Source: Calliopum simillimum
Taxonomy: Eukaryota > Arthropoda > Insecta > Diptera > Lauxaniidae
Direction: 5' to 3'
Length of the DNA stretch: 64,000 nt
Assembly: GCA_951812925.1 (NCBI GenBank)
Contig: OX638371.1
Location: 38,848,101 to 38,912,100, forward strand
A model generated the notes under the pieces. The model made no database searches. It worked only from the letters and a program-made list of their open reading frames with translations, and was not told the origin of the DNA. This document shows positions 1 to 11,300 of this stretch, piece after piece (positions within the stretch are counted from its first letter, which is position 1; the number at the start of each line of letters is the position of its first letter). A program made the translations under genes and the position numbers.

Positions 1-2191
1 CGTCCACAAATCGAGATAAAGTGTCAGCCACTACGTTCTCTGATCCCTTACGGTGTTCAATTTGAAAATCAAATGACTGCAACTGAAGTGACCACCGAGC
101 GAGTCTACCCGTGAGATCTTTTAGTGACATGAGCCATTTCAAGCTAGCATGATCCGTTATCACTGTAAACGGCATCATTTCCACATATGGTCGAAAGCGT
201 TTTATAGCGAGCACTGCAGCCAAACATTCCTTTTCCGTGACGCTGTAGTTCCTTTGGCATGGATTTAGCTTTTGCGAAAAGTAAGCTATCGGTCTCTCAT
301 TCTCTTCGTTGTCTTTTTGGAACAAAACAGCTCCGACTCCACTATCCGACGCGTCACATTGTATCCAAAAACGTCTCGAAAAATCTGCATGTTTTAAAAC
401 CGGTGCTGACGTCAAAGATTTTTTTAAACTTTTGAACGCTTCGATTGCCTCTGGAGTTAAGGTGAATTTGGTACCCTTTTTCAATGTGTCGCTTAATGGT
501 GCTGAAATTGACGCAAAATTTTTAATGAATCGCCTATACCAGCCTGCGGTCCCTAGAAAACTCCTGACCTCTCTTGGCGATTTTGGCAGTGAAATTCTCT
601 GTATGGCCGTTACTTTGTCGGGGTCTGTTTTCAGCATCCCGCCTCCAACTAAGAAACCAAGGTACTTCAATTCTTTAAAACAGAATTTGGATTTTTGTAA
701 GCCTATAGTCAAATTTGCCTTTTTTAAACACTCTGCAACTTCACCAAGGATTTTTACATGTGTTTCGAAATCAGCCGCTATAATTAGAAGATCGTCCAGA
801 TATGTAAATACATTAGATTTAAGCCTCTGCGGTATTACTTTATCCATGAGTCTACATAAGCGCTGGGCCGCATTACATAATCCAAACGGCATCACAGCGA
901 ATTGGTAGAGCGGTCGTCCAGGCACTGTAAAAGCCGTGTATGGTCTGCTTTTTTCATCAAGCTCTAATTGCCAAAAAGCGAACTTTAAGTCCACGCTACT
1001 TATATAGTGTGTATGATCTATACGACTCAAAATACCGTCGATATTCTGTAGCGGGTAAGCGTCCTTAATCGTGCGATCGTTCAATTTCCTCGCATCGAGG
1101 CATAATCTATTTTTTCCTGGCTTTCTAACAATTGTAACTCGGTTACTCCACGGGCTTTCGCTTTCTTCTATTACTCCTAAATCTAGCATTTTGTCAACTT
1201 CCGCATAAATAAGGTCCTGTACTGCTGGTGAGACGGGATAGTGCCTGTCCTTAACCGGCGTTGCACCTTCTATTAATTGTATTGAATGTTTTTCCATTTG
1301 CGTCTTACCAAGACCATGCTCTTCAAAAGTAATAAACATTTTTTTCACCTCATCTAAACGCTGCTGCTCTTCTGGACTCAATATATGTTTTTCTGGCTCT
1401 TCTTCATTATCGCTTTTATCATTTTTAAAATGGTTGACAATTTTTTCAACATCCAATTCTTCTACTCCGATTACATCCAATGCTAATTCGAATGACCTCC
1501 AAAAATCAATCCCTAAATAAGCCTTCTGCTCGAGATTCGGACACAGGTAAAAATCTATAATTTTTGATTTATTATTAAAAGTCACCGGTAGCTTGACTTT
1601 TCCAATAATGGTGTGTTTTTGACCACTAGCAGTTTTCACAGTCGATAAAAACTTTTCAATTGCAACTTCCATTTTCATTAAAAGCTCTCTACAATTACGG
1701 CCTAGTATTGATACAGAAGCTCCAGTATCCAAAAGACCTTTTATTTCAATGCCCTTCACATTTATCATTGCATATGGTCGTGGATCAATTTCGCTTGCTT
1801 TGCTCACTGCTTCTGAGACTAAAGAACGCATTCGTTTTCTTTTAGCATAATTATCCCTCGCTTTTCTAATTTTTCTTGAAACTATACGCATCCCACTAAG
1901 CAGGCTTTCATTGAAAATACGATCTCTGACTATATAGTAGTTTTTAATTCTTTCTTCTAATGGTTCGATTTCAAATGCCCTTTTAATTATGTTGTTTTTA
2001 ATATTGAAATTTTGTACTGCTTGCAAAATTTTAATACTATTTTTCTCCTTAGGTTTACCAACTCTATCTTCACCGCGTAACAAATTATCATCATTAATGT
2101 TTACTGATTCTCTGCGGGGTTTCGATTGGAGCGCGTTTCCCCCGCTGGAATCACGTTCCTCACCGCGTTTCCCATAGTGCAATTTGGGCAT
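1..2191 (-). CDS. pol: pol polyprotein of retrotransposon copy 1 (cut by window edge)
   Basis: First about 730 codons of the same polyprotein as at 8332-11781: retroviral-type aspartic protease (LDTGAS), reverse transcriptase with YLDDLL, and RNase H up to the conserved LSRF segment. The integrase lies outside the window. The frame is open throughout what is visible. It overlaps the 3' end of gag by 91 nt in the -1 frame, so the product is expected as a Gag-Pol fusion made by -1 frameshifting; the ATG at 2191 need not be used. Confidence 0.85.
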   Translation of the reverse strand, partial: MPKLHYGKRGEERDSSGGNALQSKPRRESVNINDDNLLRGEDRVGKPKEKNSIKILQAVQNFNIKNNIIKRAFEIEPLEERIKNYYIVRDRIFNESLLSGMRIVSRKIRKARDNYAKRKRMRSLVSEAVSKASEIDPRPYAMINVKGIEIKGLLDTGASVSILGRNCRELLMKMEVAIEKFLSTVKTASGQKHTIIGKVKLPVTFNNKSKIIDFYLCPNLEQKAYLGIDFWRSFELALDVIGVEELDVEKIVNHFKNDKSDNEEEPEKHILSPEEQQRLDEVKKMFITFEEHGLGKTQMEKHSIQLIEGATPVKDRHYPVSPAVQDLIYAEVDKMLDLGVIEESESPWSNRVTIVRKPGKNRLCLDARKLNDRTIKDAYPLQNIDGILSRIDHTHYISSVDLKFAFWQLELDEKSRPYTAFTVPGRPLYQFAVMPFGLCNAAQRLCRLMDKVIPQRLKSNVFTYLDDLLIIAADFETHVKILGEVAECLKKANLTIGLQKSKFCFKELKYLGFLVGGGMLKTDPDKVTAIQRISLPKSPREVRSFLGTAGWYRRFIKNFASISAPLSDTLKKGTKFTLTPEAIEAFKSLKKSLTSAPVLKHADFSRRFWIQCDASDSGVGAVLFQKDNEENERPIAYFSQKLNPCQRNYSVTEKECLAAVLAIKRFRPYVEMMPFTVITDHASLKWLMSLKDLTGRLARWSLQLQSFDFQIEHRKGSENVVADTLSRFVD

Positions 2192-4149
2192 TTCGGCGTT
2201 ACAGTGTCAGGCAAACCACACTTGTAGCAGAAGATCGAGCGTTGCATAATGGGACAATCCATGTAAACGTGCCCATTTTGCTTACAATTCCAACATATAA
2301 GTATTCGTTTTGTTGGCTCTTGGCACTGCTGTTTTGACTGCTGATTCTGTTGCTGCTGCTGATTTTGTTGCTGTTGCTCATTATATTTTTGCTGTTGATT
2401 CATGCTTTTAAGCTGCGGTTGCTGATGATAAGATTGTTGTTGTTTCAACGGCGCCCGTCTTGATGTGTGCATTTCATCTACTAAGACATCATCATACAAA
2501 TTATCCTGATCAACTTCATCATGAAATGTGGTCGCATTCAGCTCATGCACTCGATGCTGACGTCCAAAATTCGAATTATAGTTTACAGCTCCTCTTCCTT
2601 CACAGCGCGACAAATACTGCTCAATTTTAATGCATTCAACTCGTAGCTGATTCACGGTATTAATATTTACATTGAACATCATTTTACCAATGCTTCCTTT
2701 CAAATTTTGTTTGATTATGTTTATTATTTCGAAGTCAGCTACTGGATATTTTAATTTCGATCTTATCCTCAGCATCTCATGAAAGAAGACATCCATGCTT
2801 TCACTAGGCTGCTGCTTCCTATTGTATAAGTCACCCATGATCTCAAAATCCGTTCTATTATTTTGATACTGTTCGAGCAAAGCGTGACGCAACGTTGGCC
2901 AGTTAGCAATATTAAACATTTTCAACTGCAACCAGTACCAATCTCGTGCGTTACCATCAAGCAAAAGATGAAATTCTCGGAGGATTTGATCCCATGGGCT
3001 ATTAAATTGGTGCTGCAAACGTTCCAATCGAAATATAAAATCCTCAATCGAAAGCTTATCAGTACGCCCGTCAAAAATTAAGCCCCAGCGGTCAATTTTC
3101 ACCGTGTTATGGTTTCCTGCTGAAACTATTTGTGGCTGAGGTGGCATTGCTGGATAGCCAGGTGACTGAAACGTATGACCAGAATGATTGTTTGCTCTGC
3201 TGCTCATCCCATTAGACTGCGGTCTTCCATTTGATTGGATCTGTGGCTGATTGAAATAGTATTGTGATTGAATTTGTTGCGCTAATCCTTGATGTTGATG
3301 TTGAAACACTTGCTGTTGAGGTATTTGTTGTTGCTGCAAATGTTGTTGCTGCAATTGTTGCTGCTGTAAATGTTGTTGCTGCAATTGTTGCTGCTGTAAT
3401 TGTTGCTGCAATTGTTGCTGCTGTAATTGTTGCTGTTGCGGCCGTAAATTATTTATGCTGGTGTTCTGGTTGTATGTAGCATTTCTTGATTGTACATTAT
3501 TTTGGTTATCATTCTTCTTCTTTCCAGGTACATTCGCTGATGCTGATGGTTGCGATACCGAACTACGCTGATCTACAGCCCTATTGGCTCCTATCCCCGT
3601 GAAGACGTAAGATTCATTTGGGACTTGACCTCTGTGAGGTAACTCGTTACTGGGATTCAACATTTTTTTAATTTCTGTAAGACTATTTTCCATAAGTATT
3701 TTAAACTTCTCGTCTATTGATTTTTCTAAAGACGCTCTAAACTCTGTATTAGATCTCCCTACGACTTGGTTAATTATATCAATGGTTTCCTTCTCTTTGT
3801 TTTTGCTGCGGTTCGATAAACTAAACCTACTTTCCATATTATCCAATGTAGCTTGAAGAATGCTAGAAGGCATCGGGTCAAACCTTCTAACTGTGCCTGT
3901 ATTTTTGGGTAGTGCAGCAGCTTCTCCTGGAGAAGGTACTGTTTCAGTGCCAATTGCAACTGGCTCTGGTAGAGGTGCATTTATTGAACCTGAGAGGTCT
4001 ATAAATCCGGGACTTACAAGTGGATCGTCTAACTCCATTGGATTTACTTCCACGTTACGCAATTTTTTAATTGGGCTTTGATCGGATAAAGTTCTATTTC
4101 CCTCTTCCATTCTGAAGCGTTTCTTTGTTTTGGAATTTCGTAACTCCAT
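2101..4149 (-). CDS. gag: gag of retrotransposon copy 1
   Basis: 682-residue Gag. The N-terminal third is basic and acidic low-complexity sequence. A poly-Gln tract with interspersed Leu and His follows (about residues 240-280), then a conserved capsid-like stretch (near GRTDKLSIEDFIFRLERL). The C-terminus has two cysteine knuckles: CWNCKQNGHVYMDC and a CxxC...CxxC partner beginning FCYKCG. The second knuckle departs from CCHC spacing, as in Osvaldo/Ulysses Gags. It is 5 residues shorter than the copy 2 Gag and has Met where copy 2 has Val (near 2793). It forms the virus-like particle that packages the element RNA. Confidence 0.85.
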   Translation of the reverse strand: MELRNSKTKKRFRMEEGNRTLSDQSPIKKLRNVEVNPMELDDPLVSPGFIDLSGSINAPLPEPVAIGTETVPSPGEAAALPKNTGTVRRFDPMPSSILQATLDNMESRFSLSNRSKNKEKETIDIINQVVGRSNTEFRASLEKSIDEKFKILMENSLTEIKKMLNPSNELPHRGQVPNESYVFTGIGANRAVDQRSSVSQPSASANVPGKKKNDNQNNVQSRNATYNQNTSINNLRPQQQQLQQQQLQQQLQQQQLQQQHLQQQQLQQQHLQQQQIPQQQVFQHQHQGLAQQIQSQYYFNQPQIQSNGRPQSNGMSSRANNHSGHTFQSPGYPAMPPQPQIVSAGNHNTVKIDRWGLIFDGRTDKLSIEDFIFRLERLQHQFNSPWDQILREFHLLLDGNARDWYWLQLKMFNIANWPTLRHALLEQYQNNRTDFEIMGDLYNRKQQPSESMDVFFHEMLRIRSKLKYPVADFEIINIIKQNLKGSIGKMMFNVNINTVNQLRVECIKIEQYLSRCEGRGAVNYNSNFGRQHRVHELNATTFHDEVDQDNLYDDVLVDEMHTSRRAPLKQQQSYHQQPQLKSMNQQQKYNEQQQQNQQQQQNQQSKQQCQEPTKRILICWNCKQNGHVYMDCPIMQRSIFCYKCGLPDTVTPKCPNCTMGNAVRNVIPAGETRSNRNPAENQ
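3310..3435 (-). repeat. CAG/CAA-type Gln codon repeat in gag (copy 1)
   Basis: Imperfect trinucleotide array (TTG/CTG/TGC on the plus strand) encoding poly-Gln with regular Leu/His interruptions. The copy 2 equivalent (about 12915-13045) is 15 bp longer, the only sizeable length difference between the two gag genes, consistent with replication slippage. Confidence 0.8.
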
Positions 4150-5038
4150 TTACAAACGTATTTTACGCTGGCTTGATAACAAGACTTATTTTCTGTCTAA
4201 CTTTTGGTTTTATTTGATAGAGCCAAAATTGAGGGGAATTTAATTGGCCGAAAAATGGGTGATTATAAGGTCTATATCATTTCTTGACTACTGCGCACTC
4301 TCATAGAGTTGCTGGTGTGGTAATCTAATAAATCATCAAAGATTAATACTTCATTCGCTTTAAGAATTCGTGCAACTCAGTAATAAAAAAAAATCAAATT
4401 TATACTTAGGCCACGATTCCATTTCCTACTGTTTTCTGTACTGTACAACTTATTTTATTTACAACTATCAGCAATAAGGCTACAGCTTTCAAACTATTGG
4501 GGCTATGATGTATCAATCTTCATCTAACTTCTGTCCTTCCAACACTGTTAAATTATCCGGTACAATTAGGTCTAACATCGGGTTTTTTCCTAAGCTATCA
4601 GATTTCTCAACTGGTTAGAAAAGACATTTAAATCTTTTATAAAATCATGGTTGGTTTTATTTTAATTTAATTTCTTTTACTTTACTTTAATTAAACAAAT
4701 TTCTTTTAAAACAAAACTGCGATTTGCAGCTCTTCGGATTCCCCCTCACAAAGTGCAATTAATTTTGCTAATCAAGCTGATTAAGCCATTTCATAACGAA
4801 GAACACGACGAGGCCAAATCACAAATCTTCCGATTACAGTGTCATCGGCTCCTCCAATCTAAAATGCATTTAGCTTTATTTTTTATATATTTAATGTCTA
4901 AGTCACTTTGAAAATTAGAGAACTCGATAAGACAAAATCGAGACCTGAAACTATAATTTTTTTTTTTATTTTGTTTTTAAGGGTCTTGATCTTTCTACCC
5001 CATTGTAGTATTTCCTTATTTCTGCTTGGGCGCCATAT
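4150..5038 (-). other. 5' leader and Lys-tRNA-type primer-binding site, copy 1
   Basis: Non-coding leader between LTR and gag. The minus strand at 5026-5035 reads TGGCGCCCAA, complementary to the 3' end of a tRNA-Lys of the form TTGGGCGCCA, three bases beyond a candidate LTR end (TAACA). This is the usual place for a primer-binding site. The match stops after about 10 nt, shorter than the usual 11-18, so the boundary is provisional. No other features seen in the leader. Confidence 0.55.
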
Positions 5039-7560
5039 TGTTATTTGTCCCTTATAGCTTTCGTACCTAGCGCGGCCCACCACGGCTAACTAAGGGCACT
5101 TCAGGGGGTTCTCAACCCACCGCACCAGGTCGGGGGACCTAACAATAAATTTCTATTTCCGCTGAAAGCCGGATCTAAAAATTATTACAACAAAAAAAAA
5201 CAATCGTTACATCAAAAATCTCAAACTAAGCCAAAAACTCAAAGTCAAAAATGCAACTAAAATCCGAAATTCCCTACCAAGGTTACCACAGCAACATGGG
5301 ACTAGCTGGACGTCCCCTACGCACCCACCCTTCCTGTGTCACAAACACATTCACTTCATGACACCCACAAAGTAGTCACTGTACCATAAACTTCTTTAAA
5401 TTACACCCATTTTCAGCGTTAAACTCCCCTCACACTCAAATTAGCAAGAAAACATTTTTACCAGAAATTCATACAAATTTGATAAAATTTATTCTTAAAA
5501 AAAAACTCTTGACCTCTCAACTTAGGGCCAAAACCATTAACTTATAGTTTACACAAAATAAATTTCTTCCAAAAATAGTTTCCATCTGAACCATTACAAA
5601 ATTAATCCACAATTTTTACAATCCAACAATTTAGGCAAAATCCCCACAATTTTATAAGCCACAAATACTTTGGGCCAAAAAATCCCCACAGCTAAATAAA
5701 TTTTCTTCTGAAACCCCGAAATTATTAATTAAAAAATATAGTAATAATATAATCTATAAATATGGTATTTTAACCAAAAAAAATAAAATATAAATATTGT
5801 GGGTTTAAAATTAATATGCATGCAAAGGATCAAATCAAATAACGCAAGTTGGGAACATGCCAATATGTAAATATTAAATAAAAATAAAATAAAAGTATAT
5901 AAAAATGCGACCCCCCCTAACGTACAAACATTAAGCCCACACTTAAAATAATCCCTAACGACCAAAAAATCCAAATCGAAAAATTTCTTTTTCTCTTTTG
6001 AAACGCGTTTTTAGAATAATTACTTTTTTTTTTCTTTCCGCGGAAAAGGTACACCTTAAATGAGCTCGTTTAAGTTATTTCTCGCGCACACAAAAAAAAA
6101 ACTCAATATCGAAAAAAAATTGGAATTTTTGCTCTCACAAAAATTACTAAACGAAACTTAACATAAACTTAACGATAATCCCTCCCTCTCCTAATCGCCG
6201 AATTTCGAATTCCGGAAAATTTTACAGTGGATGGTTTTTGCTAAAATTTTAACTTTTGAGGTAACCGAATCACATTCCACTTATTATCCAAACCGGTTTT
6301 ATAAATACGCCTTGTAATTATATGCAGATCCAAAATTTTTATAATAATAGGAAAAATATTGTGGCTGACCTTATTCCGGTTCACTTAACCTTTTACCCGA
6401 GGGGTCCTTCTGTCTTACAGCCTTGCTTCAATTTTACGTCCTTGACTCGACCGTCAGCCACACTAGCAAACACAAAAAAAAACTTTTTGACTGATCTCCC
6501 AAACTAAAATCACCAAATTTTAAAACTTACATAAAATTTTCCTTTCCTGATCAACTCCTTTATCCTTTCAAAACTCTTCTAGAAACTCCTTTTAATATTC
6601 TGCTGCTGTTGCTAATTTGTGGTGATCCTGAATTTTCACATAGAATTCCGGAACTTTCCTCTATCACAAAAAAAAACACCAATTTAAAACACAATTGCTC
6701 TGATTCGCAAAAAAAAACTAGCAAAATATCACCTTTTTGTCCTCAAAACTCGTACTTTCAATTTTTAATCAGCTTTCCACAAAAATTTATACGCGGAAAA
6801 ATAAACTTTACTACATTTAGACTTTTTACAAAAATTCAGAAAAATTATTTCAAATAGGACCCGACTTTAATTTTAACGTCTTTAACGTTTGGCTGTACTT
6901 CTTTTATTGAAATTTCCGAAACAAAATTTCTTATTGCTAAGCCAAAAATATCGGTTTAACAAACGCAACTCCCAGTACATAAAAACAGTTTTCCTTAATC
7001 TTACCAAAACACTAACAACAAAAATCCATTTATTAAATTCTAACAAAAAACCCTACAGCAACACTTTTCCTTTGCCTATACTAATATCTAGTTGTCTCAC
7101 CCACTGTAAACCTTAACAGCCCCTTATTGAATCATTTTCATGTTGCCATAAACAATCCTAATGTTGACAATCTGTCTATTCTCTTTTTCGAACTTTCGTT
7201 CAACATTCGATCTTTCGTTCAACATTCTGACTGCATTACCGACATCTCTCAAAAGAATGCAGAAACGTCAAAATAAAAACGAAAACAAAACTAAACAGAA
7301 GCCGAATCAGGCCAAGTGAAATTAAAATTCTTAAAATTAACTAAAAAACATAAAAAAAAAACTAATAAAAATAAAACAAACTTATAAAAATAAAATATAA
7401 TGAACATCAGTGCTAAAGTGAAGTGAGTGAAGTTACTTTAAATTGTGATTATTGCGTTTTGTTTTCCATTGTTTTTTTTTTTTCTTTCTTTTTTTTTTTT
7501 ACAGTTTGTGACGGCACAAACTATGGTGCAATTTGGAAGATGCCAACCCCACACGCAACA
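5039..7560 (-). repeat. Long terminal repeat shared by copies 1 and 2
   Basis: Serves as 5' LTR of copy 1 and 3' LTR of copy 2. Its 3' end is set by the primer-binding site at 5026-5035. Its 5' end is set at 7560, because homology with the region before copy 2 stops there (19092) and the minus strand begins TGTTGCG. Ends TG...CA fit an LTR. However, no polypurine tract lies immediately upstream of 7560; an alternative start is TGTTAGCG at 7899, preceded by A-rich sequence and matching the TAACA end slightly better. Length is therefore 2522 bp or about 2861 bp. Extremely AT-rich; no ORF of note. Confidence 0.55.
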
Positions 7561-8331
7561 AAACTCTGCATTGGTCAAGATGTCCCTGGGCCATCTGCAG
7601 ACAATGCGGTGTGCTGTGTGACAAAAGGTAAGCTATCCTAAAAATTAACTACATTTTAGTGCAACCAAAAACCAAACAAAAATGACATGTCTGCATAAGA
7701 TACTTATGGTTATAAGCACTGGTTGTTGTTGCGTTGTTAACCTCAACATTGTTCCGACCGAAATTTCATGAAAAATTTCAAGGTTTTCATTTGATTAAAA
7801 ATTAATTTCCACACATGCCCAACGAAGGCTTCCGCCCACACCCTGAGATTAGGAGTCTCATGCTATTAGACTAGCTAGCCGGGCAATCCATCGCTAACAT
7901 TTTTATTTTGTTTATAAAAATTTTCTTTTTTTTTTTTTTTTTCAAAGCAGGTGTTCCTGTCAGTTGTATGCGAACCAGTTTCTTTGATAGCAGTATTATC
8001 TTTTGCAACGTTTACGGGACGTAACTATGATTTTCCGAATTATAAGTATTTTACTTTGTGGTAATTTAAAATGAACTTTTCAGGTACTATAGGACTTAAT
8101 CATAATATTGCACAGTAGGATGGAACAAAAATCTCGAGGACATCAGCACATACAAGGACGAGACAACTTACATCATAGGTGGTAAATATTGCACATGGTG
8201 GTAATTGCTTTATAATTATGTGGTAGATGTAAAATAATAAGTAGATATTGCACTTGTATGAAGAATTAATTCTGAATATCCTCTATTGCACTTTTCGTAT
8301 TTTGTAGTCAGTCTCATTTTTGCTCATTCGC
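7561..8331 (-). other. 3' untranslated region of retrotransposon copy 2 (possibly the start of its 3' LTR)
   Basis: 771 bp between the pol stop codon and the homology break at 7560. It contains a degenerate tRNA-Lys-like segment (7817-7884) and a long A-run on the minus strand (7923-7945). On the plus strand there is an exon-like stretch (7505-7628) bounded by a polypyrimidine-AG and a GTAAGC. No env-like ORF was found on the element strand. Confidence 0.5.
7817..7884 (-). pseudogene. Degenerate tRNA-Lys-like sequence
   Basis: Minus strand begins GCCCGGCTAGCTAGTC, keeps the anticodon stem (TGAGA...TCTCA) with loop CTCCTAA, and ends near GTTGGGCA, resembling insect tRNA-Lys(CTT). The anticodon is CCT rather than CTT, and the D-arm and TpsiC arm (B box) are damaged, so it should not be a functional Lys tRNA. 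It could be a tRNA pseudogene or a SINE head captured by the retrotransposon. Confidence 0.6.
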
Positions 8332-11300
8332 TTACTGTTTCATATCCTTTGCATGGAATACGCCTATCGATTTCCCTGCTAAATTTTCCAGTTCATATAA
8401 ATTATTGCCCAACGGCTTTACCACGCGACATTTCGAAAACTTTTTGCAAAACTTTGCATTTATGTTGCTTTTAAAGTCACTAGCTGGGAAGTTTCTCTTA
8501 AAAATTTCTTGTCCTGGCACAAACTGAATTTCTCGGCTTCTCTTGTTGTATTGTTTTGCTCCTCTTACGTATGCCTTGTGCAGGTTTTCTTTCATTTTAT
8601 CCCTTATCAAAGATATTCGATCTTCATTATTGGCTATCAGCAAATCTGGCTCACTTAATGAGTTTAGTTTCCTTGCAAGCTTGTAGTCGGTTCCACTAGT
8701 GTACATGTTATGTCCAAACAACGCGAAAAATGGGGTTACTCCTGTCGCTGAATGGACTGAGCTCCTCAAAGCACACTCTATTTCCGAAAGATAAAGGTCC
8801 CAGTCGCGATGATCTTCTTGCATATAAGATCTTATTGCCGCTAAGATGGACTGGTTAACCCGCTCTGCTGCATTTGATTGCGGCGCGTAAAATGCTGTTT
8901 TTAAATGCTTTATTTTGTACAAATCCAACATTTTGCAAAAATCTTTTGAAACGAACTGCTTTCCATTATCGGAATGGATAACCTCCGGCACACCAAATTT
9001 ATGAAAAACCTCACGCGTTAAAAATTCAATCACTTTAGCTGTTGTTGCTTCACGCATAGCTTTTAGTAACGTAAATTTTGAAAAGTGATCAACCACTATG
9101 AAAATGTATGAGTTTCCACTTTTCGATCGAGTATATTTGCCTAGAAAATCGATATAAATTTTTTGAAAAGGACGATCTGTAATAACCTCATTACCCATTC
9201 TAGGCCTAAGCTCTTTATTTGTAGATTTTGACTCTTTGCAAATTGTGCAGTTCCTTATGAAATTCGCCACTTGAACCGTCATTTTTGGCCAGTAATAAAA
9301 TTGCCTTAGTCGATGTAAGGTTTTAACTACACCACCATGCGACGCAGTTTCTGGGCAATGCGCTTTTTCTATTAATGTTGATGTCAAGGATTCTGGAACC
9401 CACAGCTTCCATTTCGCTTCAGCCTCCTCTTGCTCGAATCGTGTTCGTTTGAATAAAACTCCATTTTCTATTCTTAAATCCGGCAGTTTATCCTGATTTT
9501 CCTCAACTGCTTTTACCATCTCCACATATTCAGGGGACTCAAACTCAGTGGTCTCCATGTCCAGCCATTGAGTATCAGTTGCATCAAGCTCGTCCACAAA
9601 TCGAGATAAAGTGTCAGCCACTACGTTCTCTGATCCCTTACGGTGTTCAATTTGAAAATCAAATGACTGCAACTGAAGTGGCCACCGAGCGAGTCTACCC
9701 GTGAGATCTTTTAGTGACATGAGCCATTTCAAGCTAGCATGATCCGTTATCACTGTAAACGGCATCATTTCCACATATGGTCGAAAGCGTTTTATAGCGA
9801 GCACTGCAGCCAAACATTCCTTTTCCGTGACGCTGTAGTTCCTTTGGCATGGATTTAGCTTTTGCGAAAAGTAAGCTATCGGTCTCTCATTCTCTTCGTT
9901 GTCTTTTTGGAACAAAACAGCTCCGACTCCACTATCCGACGCGTCACATTGTATCCAAAAACGTCTCGAAAAATCTGCATGTTTTAAAACCGGTGCTGAC
10001 GTCAAAGATTTTTTTAAACTTTTGAACGCTTCGATTGCCTCTGGAGTTAAGGTGAATTTGGTACCCTTTTTCAATGTGTCGCTTAATGGTGCTGAAATTG
10101 ACGCAAAATTTTTAATGAATCGCCTATACCAGCCTGCGGTCCCTAGAAAACTCCTGACCTCTCTTGGCGATTTTGGCAGTGAAATTCTCTGTATGGCCGT
10201 TACTTTGTCGGGGTCTGTTTTCAGCATCCCGCCTCCAACTAAGAAACCAAGGTACTTCAATTCTTTAAAACAGAATTTGGATTTTTGTAAGCCTATAGTC
10301 AAATTTGCCTTTTTTAAACACTCTGCAACTTCACCAAGGATTTTTACATGTGTTTCGAAATCAGCCGCTATAATTAGAAGATCGTCCAGATATGTAAATA
10401 CATTAGATTTAAGCCTCTGCGGTATTACTTTATCCATGAGTCTACATAAGCGCTGGGCCGCATTACATAATCCAAACGGCATCACAGCGAATTGGTAGAG
10501 CGGTCGTCCAGGCACTGTAAAAGCCGTGTATGGTCTGCTTTTTTCATCAAGCTCTAATTGCCAAAAAGCGAACTTTAAGTCCACGCTACTTATATAGTGT
10601 GTATGATCTATACGACTCAAAATACCGTCGATATTCTGTAGCGGGTAAGCGTCCTTAATCGTGCGATCGTTCAATTTCCTCGCATCGAGGCATAATCTAT
10701 TTTTTCCTGGCTTTCTAACAATTGTAACTCGGTTACTCCACGGGCTTTCGCTTTCTTCTATTACTCCTAAATCTAGCATTTTGTCAACTTCCGCATAAAT
10801 AAGGTCCTGTACTGCTGGTGAGACGGGATAGTGCCTGTCCTTAACCGGCGTTGCACCTTCTATTAATTGTATTGAATGTTTTTCCATTTGCGTCTTACCA
10901 AGACCATGCTCTTCAAAAGTAATAAACATTTTTTTCACCTCATCTAAACGCTGCTGCTCTTCTGGACTCAATATATGTTTTTCTGGCTCTTCTTCATTAT
11001 CGCTTTTATCATTTTTAAAATGGTTGACAATTTTTTCAACATCCAATTCTTCTACTCCGATTACATCCAATGCTAATTCGAATGACCTCCAAAAATCAAT
11101 CCCTAAATAAGCCTTCTGCTCGAGATTCGGACACAGGTAAAAATCTATAATTTTTGATTTATTATTAAAAGTCACCGGTAGCTTGACTTTTCCAATAATG
11201 GTGTGTTTTTGACCACTAGCAGTTTTCACAGTCGATAAAAACTTTTCAATTGCAACTTCCATTTTCATTAAAAGCTCTCTACAATTACGGCCTAGTATTG

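Noticed and set aside
7505..7628. Plus-strand exon-like ORF as a real host exon
   Set aside because: No neighbouring exons, lies within the repeated retrotransposon unit and is cut in half in the second copy; kept only as a question in the findings.
9899..10498. 199-codon plus-strand open frame, also at 309-908
   Set aside because: It is antisense to the conserved RT/RNase H coding of pol and is duplicated only because the retrotransposon is.
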